Positions 29,488 to 38,814 of a stretch of 41,016 nt of DNA are shown one piece after another. Numbering within the stretch: position 1 is the first letter of the stretch; each line of letters starts with the position of its first letter. The stretch spans positions 1 to 41,016 of the forward strand of contig CANREY010000125.1 of assembly GCA_947629755.1 (NCBI GenBank). Direction: 5' to 3'. A program made the translations under genes and the position numbers. Below the pieces are notes generated by a model. The model was not told the origin of the DNA, did not search any database, and worked only from the letters and a program-made list of their open reading frames with translations. Origin of the DNA: an uncultured Oscillospiraceae bacterium (GTDB lineage: Bacteria > Bacillota > Clostridia > Oscillospirales > Oscillospiraceae).

Positions 29488-30215
29488 AAAGACCAGACAT
29501 CGGTACTTTTTCCACCCGTGCGCGTGTACTGCGCTTTAACGCAAAGGGCGGTGAATTTGGCTCTTGGGACGGCGCGGGAGCCTTCTGGTGTCATAAGACG
29601 CGGGCACGGGTCACGGGATATGTGTCCATGCCCGGCCTGGCCGCCGAGGGCTGGCGCGTCACATTGAGAGCACGGCCTCTTTCTGCAAGCGACTGCCTGA
29701 TGATCGGCGGCCAACGTCACTGGATCTTGGACGTCAACCCACCGGAGGACGGGTATATGTCGGTCACCACTGTGACTGTGCCCACGGTGGCGGTAACTCT
29801 TTACAACGTAAGGACCATAGTGGATGAGGCCACCTTCACCGACACGGTGGAAAACAATATCACCGTTCTTCGGGAGGTGCTGATCGCCTCCTCTCAGGGG
29901 GCCGACGCCACGGAATCCGGATTCAAGGGCCGGGACAGTGTCAAGTTATATGTACCCTTCGGATCCTTAGCCGTGGACGGCATCACCAAGACGCATAAGC
30001 GGTATGTAACGCCGGCAGAGTACGACGCTATGGAGGATACCGCGGGCGTGTGGACCTTAAAGCCCGGTACCGAATGTTTCTTCCTGCGGGGAGAAGTGCT
30101 GGCGCCAACGGCACGCCTGCAAGACCTGTCCGAAGCTCACCAGGTGTTTGTGACCGAATCTGTGGCCACCAAGGACTTCTACAGTCTGCGGCACTTTGAA
30201 GTAACGGGGGCGTAA
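29484..30215 (+). CDS. Head closure / head-tail joining protein
   Basis: 243 residues with two beta-rich halves. Residues about 1-105 resemble a phage head-tail adaptor (GTFSTRARVLRFN, LMIGGQRHWILDVNPPEDGY). The second half (about 120-243, DEATFTDTVENNITVLREVLI, VKLYVPFGSLAV) resembles a second closure-type module often separate in other phages. The fused arrangement is a mild oddity. Confidence 0.65.
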   Translation: MKRPDIGTFSTRARVLRFNAKGGEFGSWDGAGAFWCHKTRARVTGYVSMPGLAAEGWRVTLRARPLSASDCLMIGGQRHWILDVNPPEDGYMSVTTVTVPTVAVTLYNVRTIVDEATFTDTVENNITVLREVLIASSQGADATESGFKGRDSVKLYVPFGSLAVDGITKTHKRYVTPAEYDAMEDTAGVWTLKPGTECFFLRGEVLAPTARLQDLSEAHQVFVTESVATKDFYSLRHFEVTGA

Positions 30216-30251
30216 GTCATGAATTAATCGTCAAAGGAGTTTGAGCGAAAA

Positions 30252-30671
30252 ATGTACTTTAGAGCGACTATTATAGGGTGGGATATCCCCGCAAAACTCC
30301 GTATTGTTTCCGAAGAAACTGCCCACGAGCTCGCCGTTCAAGCGGTTCATGATATGGAGGACTATGTGCCTTATCGGTCTGGCCGCTTATGGAGAGGTAC
30401 AAAAGTAAAAAATGAGTACATCAGATGGCCAGGGCCGTATGCTGCAATGTTATACCGAGGGAACGTCATGGTCGACACGGTTACGCGCAGTCCGTTCGCC
30501 CGAAAGAGCGCGGGAAAAAAATCAATAGAGCGGTCACTTCGCTTTAGGCATTCCCCCCACGCAAAGGCACAATCTTATTGGTTTAAGGCAGCGCGTGATG
30601 CGAAGTTAAAAAAGTGGACCAAACTCGCGGAAAAGGATCTTAATAGGAGGCTTTCAAAATGGGTCATGTGA
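30252..30671 (+). CDS. Minor capsid / neck protein (gp10-like)
   Basis: 139 residues. It contains HDMEDYVPYRSGRLWRGTKV and PGPYAAMLYRGNVMVD, typical of the phage minor capsid protein family acting at the neck. The 3' end overlaps the next gene by 13 bases. Its codon use is more AT-rich than its neighbours, suggesting a different module origin. Confidence 0.78.
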   Translation: MYFRATIIGWDIPAKLRIVSEETAHELAVQAVHDMEDYVPYRSGRLWRGTKVKNEYIRWPGPYAAMLYRGNVMVDTVTRSPFARKSAGKKSIERSLRFRHSPHAKAQSYWFKAARDAKLKKWTKLAEKDLNRRLSKWVM

Positions 30672-31120
30672 CTAAAATAGAGAAGCCGCGCGTCCCGGTG
30701 AGCACGGATGAAGAAGCATCGGTTGAGCGTCAGGTTATGTCATGGATCAATACCTATCCCGACAAGCCGGGACGTATCGAGTTGGGGGCCCTGGCAGACG
30801 GAAAGCCTGGCATCGCCGTATTTGCGGATGAGGGTGGGGCTTTCTTTGAAACGCACTACATCACCGGCGGCCACAAGGCCGTCTACCCCTTTTCCGTCAT
30901 CCGGAGAATCATCCCCGGCAACAGCCCCGACGCACGCCTGAAAGCGGTGGAGCTTTTAAACCGCCTTGGGGCATGGACAACCGCTAACCGGCCGGAACTT
31001 CCTGGTAAGCTTCGCACCGTCCGGGTGGAGCCCACGTCCCGCGGAAAATTCGCTGGGGTTGGGGACGACGGCGATGAGGATTATGAAATTAAAATCAAAC
31101 TTACTTATGAGGTGATTTAA
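30659..31120 (+). CDS. Tail terminator / minor capsid protein
   Basis: 153 residues in the position and with the composition of a tail completion protein: VERQVMSWINTYPDKPGRIEL, GIAVFADEGGAFFETHYITGG, ending in an EIKIKLTYEVI strand. A second in-frame ATG at 30665 is equally possible. It precedes the major tail protein gene directly. Confidence 0.7.
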   Translation: MGHVTKIEKPRVPVSTDEEASVERQVMSWINTYPDKPGRIELGALADGKPGIAVFADEGGAFFETHYITGGHKAVYPFSVIRRIIPGNSPDARLKAVELLNRLGAWTTANRPELPGKLRTVRVEPTSRGKFAGVGDDGDEDYEIKIKLTYEVI

Positions 31121-31121
31121 A

Positions 31122-31673
31122 ATGGCAAAAAAGAAATTTACCTTCGTCACACCTCCGGGCGAACCCGTCGCCCGTGAGCTATGCCTGACATTGGGCAATG
31201 CCGGAACTTTTGAGGAGCCCTCTTGGCATCCCATGGGCACGAGGGTACAGAGCTCCAGCGTGGATTTTGACCATTCCGAGGAAACTGACGTCGACATTCT
31301 CGGCAACACCCACGGCAAGGCAAAAAAGGCGATCAAAACGCAGGAGCTTGACCCATGCCCCGTCGACTCCGGCGATGAGTATCAGAAAAAGCTTCTCGAA
31401 CTGACGATTATCGAGGACAACGTGGCCGCGTTGACGAATCAGGACCTTCTGATCGTCCACGCCTATTACAAGGACGATGCGGGCAACTTCTTCGCCGAGC
31501 GCTATCCCAGCAGTATGGTCCTTCCCACAAGCTTGGGCGGAGATGGCGGAGACTTCCTGACTATGCCGGTGAAGGTCACCTTCGGCGGACAACGCACGCC
31601 CGGTACCGTGAAGATCACCGAGGAGGGCGGCAAGAAATCCTATACCTTCACGCCCGGCATTGAGGAGGAATAA
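31122..31673 (+). CDS. Major tail protein
   Basis: 183 residues, beta-rich, beginning KKKFTFVTPPGEPVARELCL and ending KKSYTFTPGIEEE. The features, size and position between terminator and chaperone genes fit the tube protein of a long non-contractile tail. An acidic tail end is typical. No Ig-like extra domain is visible. Confidence 0.8.
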   Translation: MAKKKFTFVTPPGEPVARELCLTLGNAGTFEEPSWHPMGTRVQSSSVDFDHSEETDVDILGNTHGKAKKAIKTQELDPCPVDSGDEYQKKLLELTIIEDNVAALTNQDLLIVHAYYKDDAGNFFAERYPSSMVLPTSLGGDGGDFLTMPVKVTFGGQRTPGTVKITEEGGKKSYTFTPGIEEE

Positions 31674-31676
31674 GCC

Positions 31677-32129
31677 ATGGAGGAGCTCAATTTTGCTCTG
31701 GGCGTGAAGGAATTCAAGGTCAACGGCGGGAGGACCATCAGGTTCAACCCCGCCGATGAGGGCTTTCTGGAGACGCTATACGGGTTGCTCGCCAAGCTTG
31801 ACGATTTGTTGGCCGAGCGGCAGAAAAAGACGGAGAAAGCCGGCGAGGACTGGGCCAAGCGTTTTGAGTACGCCAGGTCCTGCGATGAGCGTATGCGCAA
31901 GGCGGTGGATGAGACATTCGGCGAGGGCTTCTGCGCCGACGTGTTCGGTTCTCTGAGGCTCTCCGCCGCCGCGGACGGGTTGTCGGTGGTGGAGAACTTC
32001 ATCTGGTCGGTGGTCGACCTCATGGATGAGGACATCAAGGCTAACCTCGCCCGCCGCAGCGAGCGCGTGCGCTACTACACCGACAAATACAAAAATCGCC
32101 GGACCGCCGCCAATGAGACGGTGTCATGA
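31677..32129 (+). CDS. Tail assembly chaperone (gpG-like)
   Basis: 150 residues: FKVNGGRTIRFNPADEGFLE, helical DEDIKANLARRSERV near the end. It is followed by an ATGA overlap with the Gp15 gene and lies before the tape measure gene, the position of gpG/gpGT chaperones. I see no clear slippery sequence; the second product seems to be made by reinitiation instead. Confidence 0.75.
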   Translation: MEELNFALGVKEFKVNGGRTIRFNPADEGFLETLYGLLAKLDDLLAERQKKTEKAGEDWAKRFEYARSCDERMRKAVDETFGEGFCADVFGSLRLSAAADGLSVVENFIWSVVDLMDEDIKANLARRSERVRYYTDKYKNRRTAANETVS

Positions 32130-32698
32130 ATACCGAACTTCCATTGTCCGTGACTGTGGGCGGAAGGGAATTCAAGATCCGATACGAATACGGAGCCGCC
32201 CTTGACATTCTGACGGCCATGGACGATTCAAAACTGGATGACAGGGACAGGGTCCCAACCGTCCTGTACATCTTCTACCCAGACGTGAGCGAGATGGAGC
32301 CGTCTGAGTATCAGGAGGCTCTTGAGCGGTTAAAGTGGTTTCTCAATATAGGTCAGGAGGAGGCCCCCGGCGCCGTCAACGTGCGCCTTGTGGACTGGGA
32401 ACAGGACTTCCCCCTGATCGTGGCCGCCGTAAACAGGGTGCTTGGCTTTGACGTCCGTGCGCACCCGGAGCTCCACTGGTGGACGTTCTACGCGGCGTTC
32501 ATGGAAATAGGCGACTGTGCATTCGCTCAGGTGGTATCTATCCGCTATAAACTGGCGCTGGGAAAAAAGCTTGAGAAGTTTGAGCGGGAATGGTACAGGC
32601 AAAACAAAAATCTGGTGGACTTCAAACGGAAGGGCCCGGAGAAGATCTCACCAAAATACACGAAGGCGGAGATGGACACAATCGCCAAACTGATCTGA
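32126..32698 (+). CDS. Bacteriophage Gp15-family protein
   Basis: 190 residues with the family's hallmark opening LPLSVTVGGREFKIRYEYG, then DRDRVPTVLYIFYPDVSEME and a C-terminal helical part. Gp15 proteins sit immediately before tape measure genes in siphophages and probably act as the second tail chaperone. Confidence 0.85.
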   Translation: MNTELPLSVTVGGREFKIRYEYGAALDILTAMDDSKLDDRDRVPTVLYIFYPDVSEMEPSEYQEALERLKWFLNIGQEEAPGAVNVRLVDWEQDFPLIVAAVNRVLGFDVRAHPELHWWTFYAAFMEIGDCAFAQVVSIRYKLALGKKLEKFEREWYRQNKNLVDFKRKGPEKISPKYTKAEMDTIAKLI

Positions 32699-32731
32699 TC
32701 ACGCCCATTTTGTAAATAAGGTGGTGACTTT

Positions 32732-35038
32732 ATGGCTGCTGGTGATGTAGCAATTAAGGTTAGTATGAATACATCTCATGCAGAGAAGGATTTGGCGGAG
32801 CTGAAGGCCAAAATTGAGAGATTTGAACGTAACATTAAATCTGATGAGGAGGGGCTTGGCCCTCTTAACGAAGACTTGAAAGCGGCGAAGGACGCGGCAA
32901 AGGTTACAGAAGATCAAATCAATAAACTGACGGCTCGTATTGCCCAGATGCGAGAGTTGGCGGAAATGGCTGGAATCAAAAAACCTATGGGGCTTGGAGA
33001 TGCTGAGGCAAAATTAAAGTCTCTAGAAAAGGAGCTTAAAGAGCAGAACGCCGAGGTCGAACGGCTTGACTCGACTTATACCAAGGTTTACGACAGAATA
33101 GCTGCCTCTAAAATTCAGCTGGAGGATATGAAGAACCAGGCCGGTCAAATGGAGGCCAAAATCGATGAGGCCAACTCGCCCATGGGTCGGCTACAGTCCT
33201 CCCTGGAGGAGGGCGGGAAGAGCGCCGCGAAGCTTTGGGAGAGAATCAAATCCCTTGCAATGAGCGCCCTTGTCTTTTCGGCTATGTCAAGCGGCTTCGC
33301 GGCACTGAGGAACTGGACAGGAAAGGTGATCAAGTCGAACGATGAGGCGCGGGCATCATTTGCCCGGCTTCAGGGTGCTCTCCTGACGCTGGTCCAGCCG
33401 CTGGTCCAAGTGATCATACCCGCCTTTACGGCCTTTGTGAACATTCTGACAGTGATTGTGTCGCGCATCGCCGCCGTGCTGTCGGCCCTGTTCGGCTCCA
33501 CGCTGGAGCAGTCCTCGGCCGCGGCGGAGAGCCTCTATGAGGAGACTAACGCCCTGAATGGCTTGGGCGGCGCCGCAAAGAAAGCAAAGGGCTCACTGGC
33601 CGGATTTGACGAGATCAACACTATAAATACCGACGACTCAGGCGGAGGCGGCGCCGGGGCGGGATCTTCGGATATTATGCCGGATTTTACGCTGGACAGC
33701 GGCATATCAAAACGGCTCAAGGAGATCGCGGACCTGGTCCTTCTCATCGGCGCCGGTCTGGCCCTTTGGAAGATCGGCACTATGCTCCCAGGCGTCCTTG
33801 GTACAATAGCCACGATACTCGGCGGTATACTGCTGACAGTAGGCGGCCTGCTGCTGGCGTGGCACGGCTTGTCCGACGCATGGGAAAACGGAGTGGATTG
33901 GGGAAACCTCATAGAATCCATTGGCGGCGTGGCCGCGGCGGCGCTGGGGCTATATCTGATTTTCGGCAAAATCGGGGCCGGCATCGCTCTCATTGTTGGT
34001 GGGATCGCCCTCCTGGTGACGGCTTTCCACGACGCCATGAACAATGGATGGAACCTCCAGAACACCCTTATGGCCATATCGGGACTTCTCGCGGGCGGCT
34101 TGGGCATATCATTGCTGACTGGCTCGTGGATACCCTTGCTTGTCACCGGAATCGCCTCGGTGCTTTTAGCGCTTGTAAATCTCACGGGACACGGCGAGGA
34201 ACTGATAGAAGGGCTTAAACTTGCTTTCAAAGGATTCGTTGACTTTTTTACCGGGATATTTACCGGTGACCTTGAAAAAGCAAAAGAGGGAATTCTGGCA
34301 ATCTTTTTGGGTTTGAAAACAGCAGGGCAGGCTCTGATCTCTGCGTTGAAAGATGCCTTTTTTGCGTTTTATAACTGGCTGGATGCGCAGACAGGCGGAA
34401 AATTAAGTGCGATTGTTGGAAAAATCAAAGCGTTAATCCAGAGTATCGTAGATTTTTTCACTTCATCTATCGATAAAATCAAAGCCTTGTTTCAGAAAAT
34501 TTCTGATTTCTTCTCAATCACTTTTGTGAACTGGTGGAAAGCCGCTTGGGAGAACTGCAAAAACATCTTCAAGGGCGTCTGGAACGGTATCATCGGCTTC
34601 TTGGAAAACGCGGTAAACCTGATCGTTACGGGCATCAACTGGCTCATAAAGCAGATGAACAAGATCAGCTTTTCGGTACCTGACTGGGTACCGGGCATCG
34701 GCGGTAAATCAGTAGGCGTCAACATCCCCTCAGTGAGCGAGGTAAGCATTCCCCGCCTTGCGCAGGGGGCAGTTATACCTCCAAACCGGGAGTTTGCGGC
34801 AATACTGGGAGACCAGCCGCGCGGATATAACATTGAGGCTCCTGAGGACCTGATCCGGAAAATCGTCCGGGAGGAGACCGGCGGCAACGCGGAGATGGTC
34901 GCTCTGTTACGGCAAATTTTGTCCGCAACAAAGGCGAAGCAGAAGCTGTATGTGAAGGAGCGGGTCTTGGCGGAGACGGCCAGAGACGGTATCAACGACA
35001 TGACCCGGCAGGCGGGGAAGCCCGTGCTGTTGTTCTGA
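32732..35038 (+). CDS. Tail tape measure protein
   Basis: 768 residues. A long N-terminal coiled coil (about 10-155, LAELKAKIERFERNIKSDEE and following heptads) leads into a central hydrophobic region with several helices (about 170-260, and 325-490, rich in Gly/Ile/Leu), then amphipathic DKIKALFQKISDFF repeats and a globular C-terminus (SVPDWVPGIGGKSVGV, RLAQGAVIPPNREFAAILGD) shared by many siphophage tape measures. Length is modest, so a short tail of about 110-120 nm is expected from the usual residue-to-length ratio. Confidence 0.92.
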   Translation: MAAGDVAIKVSMNTSHAEKDLAELKAKIERFERNIKSDEEGLGPLNEDLKAAKDAAKVTEDQINKLTARIAQMRELAEMAGIKKPMGLGDAEAKLKSLEKELKEQNAEVERLDSTYTKVYDRIAASKIQLEDMKNQAGQMEAKIDEANSPMGRLQSSLEEGGKSAAKLWERIKSLAMSALVFSAMSSGFAALRNWTGKVIKSNDEARASFARLQGALLTLVQPLVQVIIPAFTAFVNILTVIVSRIAAVLSALFGSTLEQSSAAAESLYEETNALNGLGGAAKKAKGSLAGFDEINTINTDDSGGGGAGAGSSDIMPDFTLDSGISKRLKEIADLVLLIGAGLALWKIGTMLPGVLGTIATILGGILLTVGGLLLAWHGLSDAWENGVDWGNLIESIGGVAAAALGLYLIFGKIGAGIALIVGGIALLVTAFHDAMNNGWNLQNTLMAISGLLAGGLGISLLTGSWIPLLVTGIASVLLALVNLTGHGEELIEGLKLAFKGFVDFFTGIFTGDLEKAKEGILAIFLGLKTAGQALISALKDAFFAFYNWLDAQTGGKLSAIVGKIKALIQSIVDFFTSSIDKIKALFQKISDFFSITFVNWWKAAWENCKNIFKGVWNGIIGFLENAVNLIVTGINWLIKQMNKISFSVPDWVPGIGGKSVGVNIPSVSEVSIPRLAQGAVIPPNREFAAILGDQPRGYNIEAPEDLIRKIVREETGGNAEMVALLRQILSATKAKQKLYVKERVLAETARDGINDMTRQAGKPVLLF

Positions 35039-35048
35039 GGTAGAAATC

Positions 35049-35432
35049 ATGGCATACGTACTTGAGATATTGTCGCCCTACGGCGAGTGGCATGATTACA
35101 CCCGGTACATAAAGCTTAAGGGCATGGGCTGGAGAAGAAATGACCTTGACACAGAGGACACAAAGCGCGTCAAAACCGGCACTATGCGGCGAAACAAGCT
35201 TGGTGCAAAGCGCACTTGTTCTTATGAAATCATGCCAACGGCAGGGCAGGAAGCGCTGATCCAGATGGACGATGATTTAAGTCAAGAAACATTTACCGCA
35301 AGATATTCTGACCTCCACGGAAAAAGAACGTCACAGTTTTATTGCTCCTCTTTTGAAGCCACTCTTGTCGAAATCGAAGAAGATGGAACGGAAATATGGG
35401 AAGGCCAACCGTTCACGATGATTGAGGTATAA
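35049..35432 (+). CDS. DUF6711-like tail protein
   Basis: 127 residues: VLEILSPYGEWHDYTRYIKLKG, KTGTMRRNKLGAKRTCSYEIMP, SQFYCSSFEATLVEIEEDG. This follows tape measure genes in many Clostridia siphophages and probably forms part of the distal tail. Its DNA is more AT-rich than the flanks. Confidence 0.7.
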   Translation: MAYVLEILSPYGEWHDYTRYIKLKGMGWRRNDLDTEDTKRVKTGTMRRNKLGAKRTCSYEIMPTAGQEALIQMDDDLSQETFTARYSDLHGKRTSQFYCSSFEATLVEIEEDGTEIWEGQPFTMIEV

Positions 35433-35434
35433 AA

Positions 35435-37307
35435 ATGGCGCTTAAAACTTCTGACCTTTGGAAAACCCTTCTGAGGACGCGTGGCACACGCAAGGAGTAC
35501 CGATTTGACATCAACGGCACGGTGTATGGCCCGGACGTGGAGGTTTCGCACAGCGTGGACAACGGGCTTTATGAGGAGTTTGGCATCGGTAACGCCGCCT
35601 GCGCGAAGCTGACGCTGTCCATGTTTGCTGACGATATACCGCGGGCGGCGACCATCAAGCGTTACATACGGCTGGTGAACGGGGAGCGGGTGAGCGAATG
35701 GTTGCCCGGCGGGGTGTATTTTGTGAACCGGCGGGCCGTGGAAGATGGCTATTGGACGGTGGAGGCCTTTGACGTTATGCGCAAGGCCGAACAATCATGG
35801 GAGCCGGATCAGACTTTAAATTTCCCCCTGCCAATGCCCGACGCCGTCGCGGATTTTTGCCGTATCATGGGCTGTGAGCTGGACGAGCGGACTAAGCTCA
35901 ATCCTGCGTACACCATCGACTACCCGGCCAGCGACCCGGAGAGTGAGACCGGGGACTATTACACCATTCGGCAGGAGCTCCAATGGATAGCGGCGGCCCA
36001 CGGCGGCAACTGGATAGTGACGGCGGAGGGCAAGCTTTTACTCGTAGGGCTTGGCGACGAGCCGGAGGAGACGAATTATCTCGTGACGCAGTACGGAGCA
36101 CCTATATTGTTTGGAGGTGTGGCTATACTTGTCGGATAAATTTTATGTGGGCCGGGATCTGACTGGGTTTGAGGACAACGGCAAGACCCGGCCCGTGTCA
36201 CGTGTGACGCTGGCCATAGATGATGACAATGTTATAACGGCGGGCGACGATAGCGGATACGAGATAACCGCCACCTGCCCCCACGCCACGCAGGAAATGG
36301 CGGAGGCGATACTTGCCAAGCTGAAGGGCTACCGTTACCAGATGTACACGGCGGAGGCGGCAAACATCGACCCGGCGGCGGAGCTGGGCGACGCCGTCAC
36401 GGCAGATGGCGTTTACGGCGTCATTTCCCGCCTGTCAGACGACGGCGGCGGATACCCGGATATTACAGCTCCCGGCGAGACGGAGCTTGAGGACGAATAC
36501 CCCATCGAGGGGCCAATGACGCGCAGGTTCAAAAAGTCCCTGGCAAAGACCAACTCGCGGATTTCAAAGCAGTCCGATGAGATAAATCTGAAGATCGAGG
36601 AGCTGGGGAAGCAAAGCTCCGAAGCGCTGGAGCAGAAATACTCGGAAATCGACCAGAAAATCGACAGCATCAAGCTTTCGGTTGTGAACGGCGAAGGGCA
36701 GTCGACGCTGTCGCTGAAGGCCGGGGAGACTGAGCTTTCCAGTGCGACAATCGTTTTCTCCGGGTTTGTGACGTTTACGGATCTCAGCACCTCCGGCAAA
36801 ACGACCATTTCCGGCGGGAATCTGACCACTGACATCATCCAGGACCAAAAGAAAAAGAACAACTGGAATCTGAACACCGGCGAGCTTGTGACCAACGGTA
36901 TGACCGCCAACAGCATCACGGCCAACGGCACGTTCAGGTGTGGAACGGATAGTCTTTACATTTACCTCCAAAACGGGAAAATGGAGGGATACAGAAACGA
37001 TTCAAGAGTAGGCTTTATCGACTATACCGCGGCCATGGAAGATTACGATATAGGAAGGGCGAGATACGGGATTCAGATGCAGGCAGATGGAGTTGTTCGT
37101 ATATCATCTCCGAAAATATCTGTTTCTGATACTTCGGATATTGGTGTTACTACGACCCATGGCTACACCGGTGGGGCCTATGGCACCATTGAGACATATA
37201 AAAACGGTAATAAGATAGGCCAAGCTTTTGGCCTCAGGTTCGTAAACGGACTTTGCGTAGGGTTAATTAAGCCGAATACTTTCTATGATTGGACCGCGGA
37301 GGCGTAA
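35435..37307 (+). pseudogene. Tail baseplate/spike protein gene with one frameshift
   Basis: Two overlapping frames encode consecutive parts of one protein. Frame 1 (35435-36139) gives KEYRFDINGTVYGPDVEVSH, VNRRAVEDGYWTVEAFDVMR and ends ILFGGVAILVG-stop. Frame 2 continues SDKFYVGRDLTGFEDNGKTRPVSR, ATQEMAEAILAKLKGYRYQ, then a coiled coil (about 36520-36680) and beta-rich spike-like repeats to 37307. Homologous phage proteins have both halves in one chain. The shift lies in 36111-36139 and would be corrected by losing one base, for example one G of GTCGGATAAA. No ribosome site precedes frame 2. It could be an error, a mutation or, less likely, a +1 programmed shift at the TAA. Confidence 0.65.
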
Positions 37308-37308
37308 G

Positions 37309-37671
37309 ATGATACTTATTTTTATCGCCGTCGACCGAGTGAACAGGTCGCAATGGCAAGTCACGGATTTTGACAAATCGAAGCTCCGGACCTTGGCGGA
37401 ACACGGGGTGGAGTTTTACGCCCTATACGCGGATGGACACCGGGAGCGGGTAGGTGTGGAGGCAGTCGTGCCGCCCGGTTCCACCGATGTTCCGGAGGCA
37501 ATCTCAGCGGACTCACCGACGATAGAGGAACGGCTTGACGCAATGTCCGCGATGCTTTCGCAGCTTACCACCGCCGTCATTGAGGTCAACCCGAAGAAAA
37601 AGGCGGCGCTCCAAGCCGCCGCGCTGAAGATCAATCAATTTTCCACAAATACAAAGGAGAAAAGCATATGA
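37309..37671 (+). CDS. Hypothetical tail-module protein
   Basis: 120 residues: an N-terminal beta part (MILIFIAVDRVNRSQWQVTD), a helical segment around SPTIEERLDAMSAMLSQLTTAVIEV, and a basic end. It starts 1 base after the baseplate gene stop and overlaps the next gene by ATGA. Small proteins like this between spike and fibre are common; function not known. Confidence 0.6.
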   Translation: MILIFIAVDRVNRSQWQVTDFDKSKLRTLAEHGVEFYALYADGHRERVGVEAVVPPGSTDVPEAISADSPTIEERLDAMSAMLSQLTTAVIEVNPKKKAALQAAALKINQFSTNTKEKSI

Positions 37672-37940
37672 GCGAGCCAAAAAAGCCGCTACTCATGCGG
37701 CGCGATGAGTTCATCCACGATCTGGAGCGGGTGCTTAACGGGCACGACCTTCCCGCCGTGGTGATGCAGCCGATCGTCGCGGATTACCTCAGGAGCATCG
37801 AGGACGCAATGAAACGGCAGTACGCCGAGGACGAGCAGGAGTACCGTAAGGCGTGTGAGGCCGCCAAGGCCGCGGAGGACGTGGAGAACGCCAAGGCCAA
37901 CATGGATTCCGCTGTGAGCGGGGAGGTCGCCGATGGCTGA
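37668..37940 (+). CDS. Hypothetical small helical protein
   Basis: 90 residues, almost wholly helical: LMRRDEFIHDLERVLNGHDLPAV, then an Ala/Glu-rich coiled-coil-like AKAAEDVENAKANMDSAVSG. It overlaps both neighbours (ATGA at the start and 8 bases at the end). It may be a fibre-associated chaperone or connector; not recognised. Confidence 0.6.
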   Translation: MSEPKKPLLMRRDEFIHDLERVLNGHDLPAVVMQPIVADYLRSIEDAMKRQYAEDEQEYRKACEAAKAAEDVENAKANMDSAVSGEVADG

Positions 37941-38814
37941 CAAAACGATAGGCGAGCTCAAGGCCGTCCCGATAGGTGAGCTCCCCCTTGCCCCGGACAT
38001 CTACGATGAGACGCTATTCGCCGTGGAGCAACAGGCCGAGGCAAGGCGCATTACCGGGCGGCAGATAACCAATTACGCAAGGTCGGCGGCAAAGCAATAC
38101 GTTGATACCGCCGTAAAGGCCGCTGAGGCCGCTGAAGCGTCAAAAAAAGCGGCGGCAGAGAGCGCAAAGGACGCCGCCGCCATCGCCCTCTACCCGCCTA
38201 TTCTGAAGGGCGGGAGCGACCACTGGTGGATATGGGACACCGAGCTTAACGACTACAAGGACAGCGGCGTGGACGCTGGCGTGTCGCTGGAGGTATCGCC
38301 GGAGACGATAACCGGTGAGCCCGGAACACCGGCTAAGGTAGAAAATCTGGGAACAGCCACAGACCCGGTGCTCCAGTTCACCCTCCCTCAAGGCACTCCC
38401 GGCACCTCCCCCACGGTGACGGTCACCAAGGAGGGCGGGGTCACTACCGTCACGATAACGGACACCACGGGGGAGCACACGGCTACCATTAAGGACGGCG
38501 AAGTAACGCGGGAGGCGATGGACGAGGCTATCGCGGAGCACGCGGCGAGGAGTTGGACGCTGGAGGTTACGGCGGATAAGTGGGTGGCGGGGACGGACAC
38601 GTGGGAGGAGTTCACGGGCTCGTGGAAGGCCGAGCTGACGGCGGAGGGAATGACGGCGGAGACGGTCATCGACACGGTAAACTTCGTCTCCGGGAGCCTT
38701 GAGGCGGCCAGCACGTGGGTCTACTACAAGCCCGGCGCGGGGACTGTGACGCTGTGGAGCAGGGACAAGCCCACGGAGGATTTCACGATAAGATTGACGG
38801 AGGTGGTGGTATGA
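37933..38814 (+). CDS. Tail fibre-like protein
   Basis: 293 residues. The N-terminus (TIGELKAVPIGELPLAPDIYDETLF) is the anchoring segment of many phage fibres. An Ala-rich helix (AAKQYVDTAVKAAEAAEASKKAA) follows, a WWIWDTELNDYKDSGVDAG adaptor, Pro/Gly/Thr-rich repeats, and a C-terminal beta domain. Its stop overlaps the next start (ATGA), so it is co-translated with the downstream fibre gene. Confidence 0.78.
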   Translation: MADKTIGELKAVPIGELPLAPDIYDETLFAVEQQAEARRITGRQITNYARSAAKQYVDTAVKAAEAAEASKKAAAESAKDAAAIALYPPILKGGSDHWWIWDTELNDYKDSGVDAGVSLEVSPETITGEPGTPAKVENLGTATDPVLQFTLPQGTPGTSPTVTVTKEGGVTTVTITDTTGEHTATIKDGEVTREAMDEAIAEHAARSWTLEVTADKWVAGTDTWEEFTGSWKAELTAEGMTAETVIDTVNFVSGSLEAASTWVYYKPGAGTVTLWSRDKPTEDFTIRLTEVVV

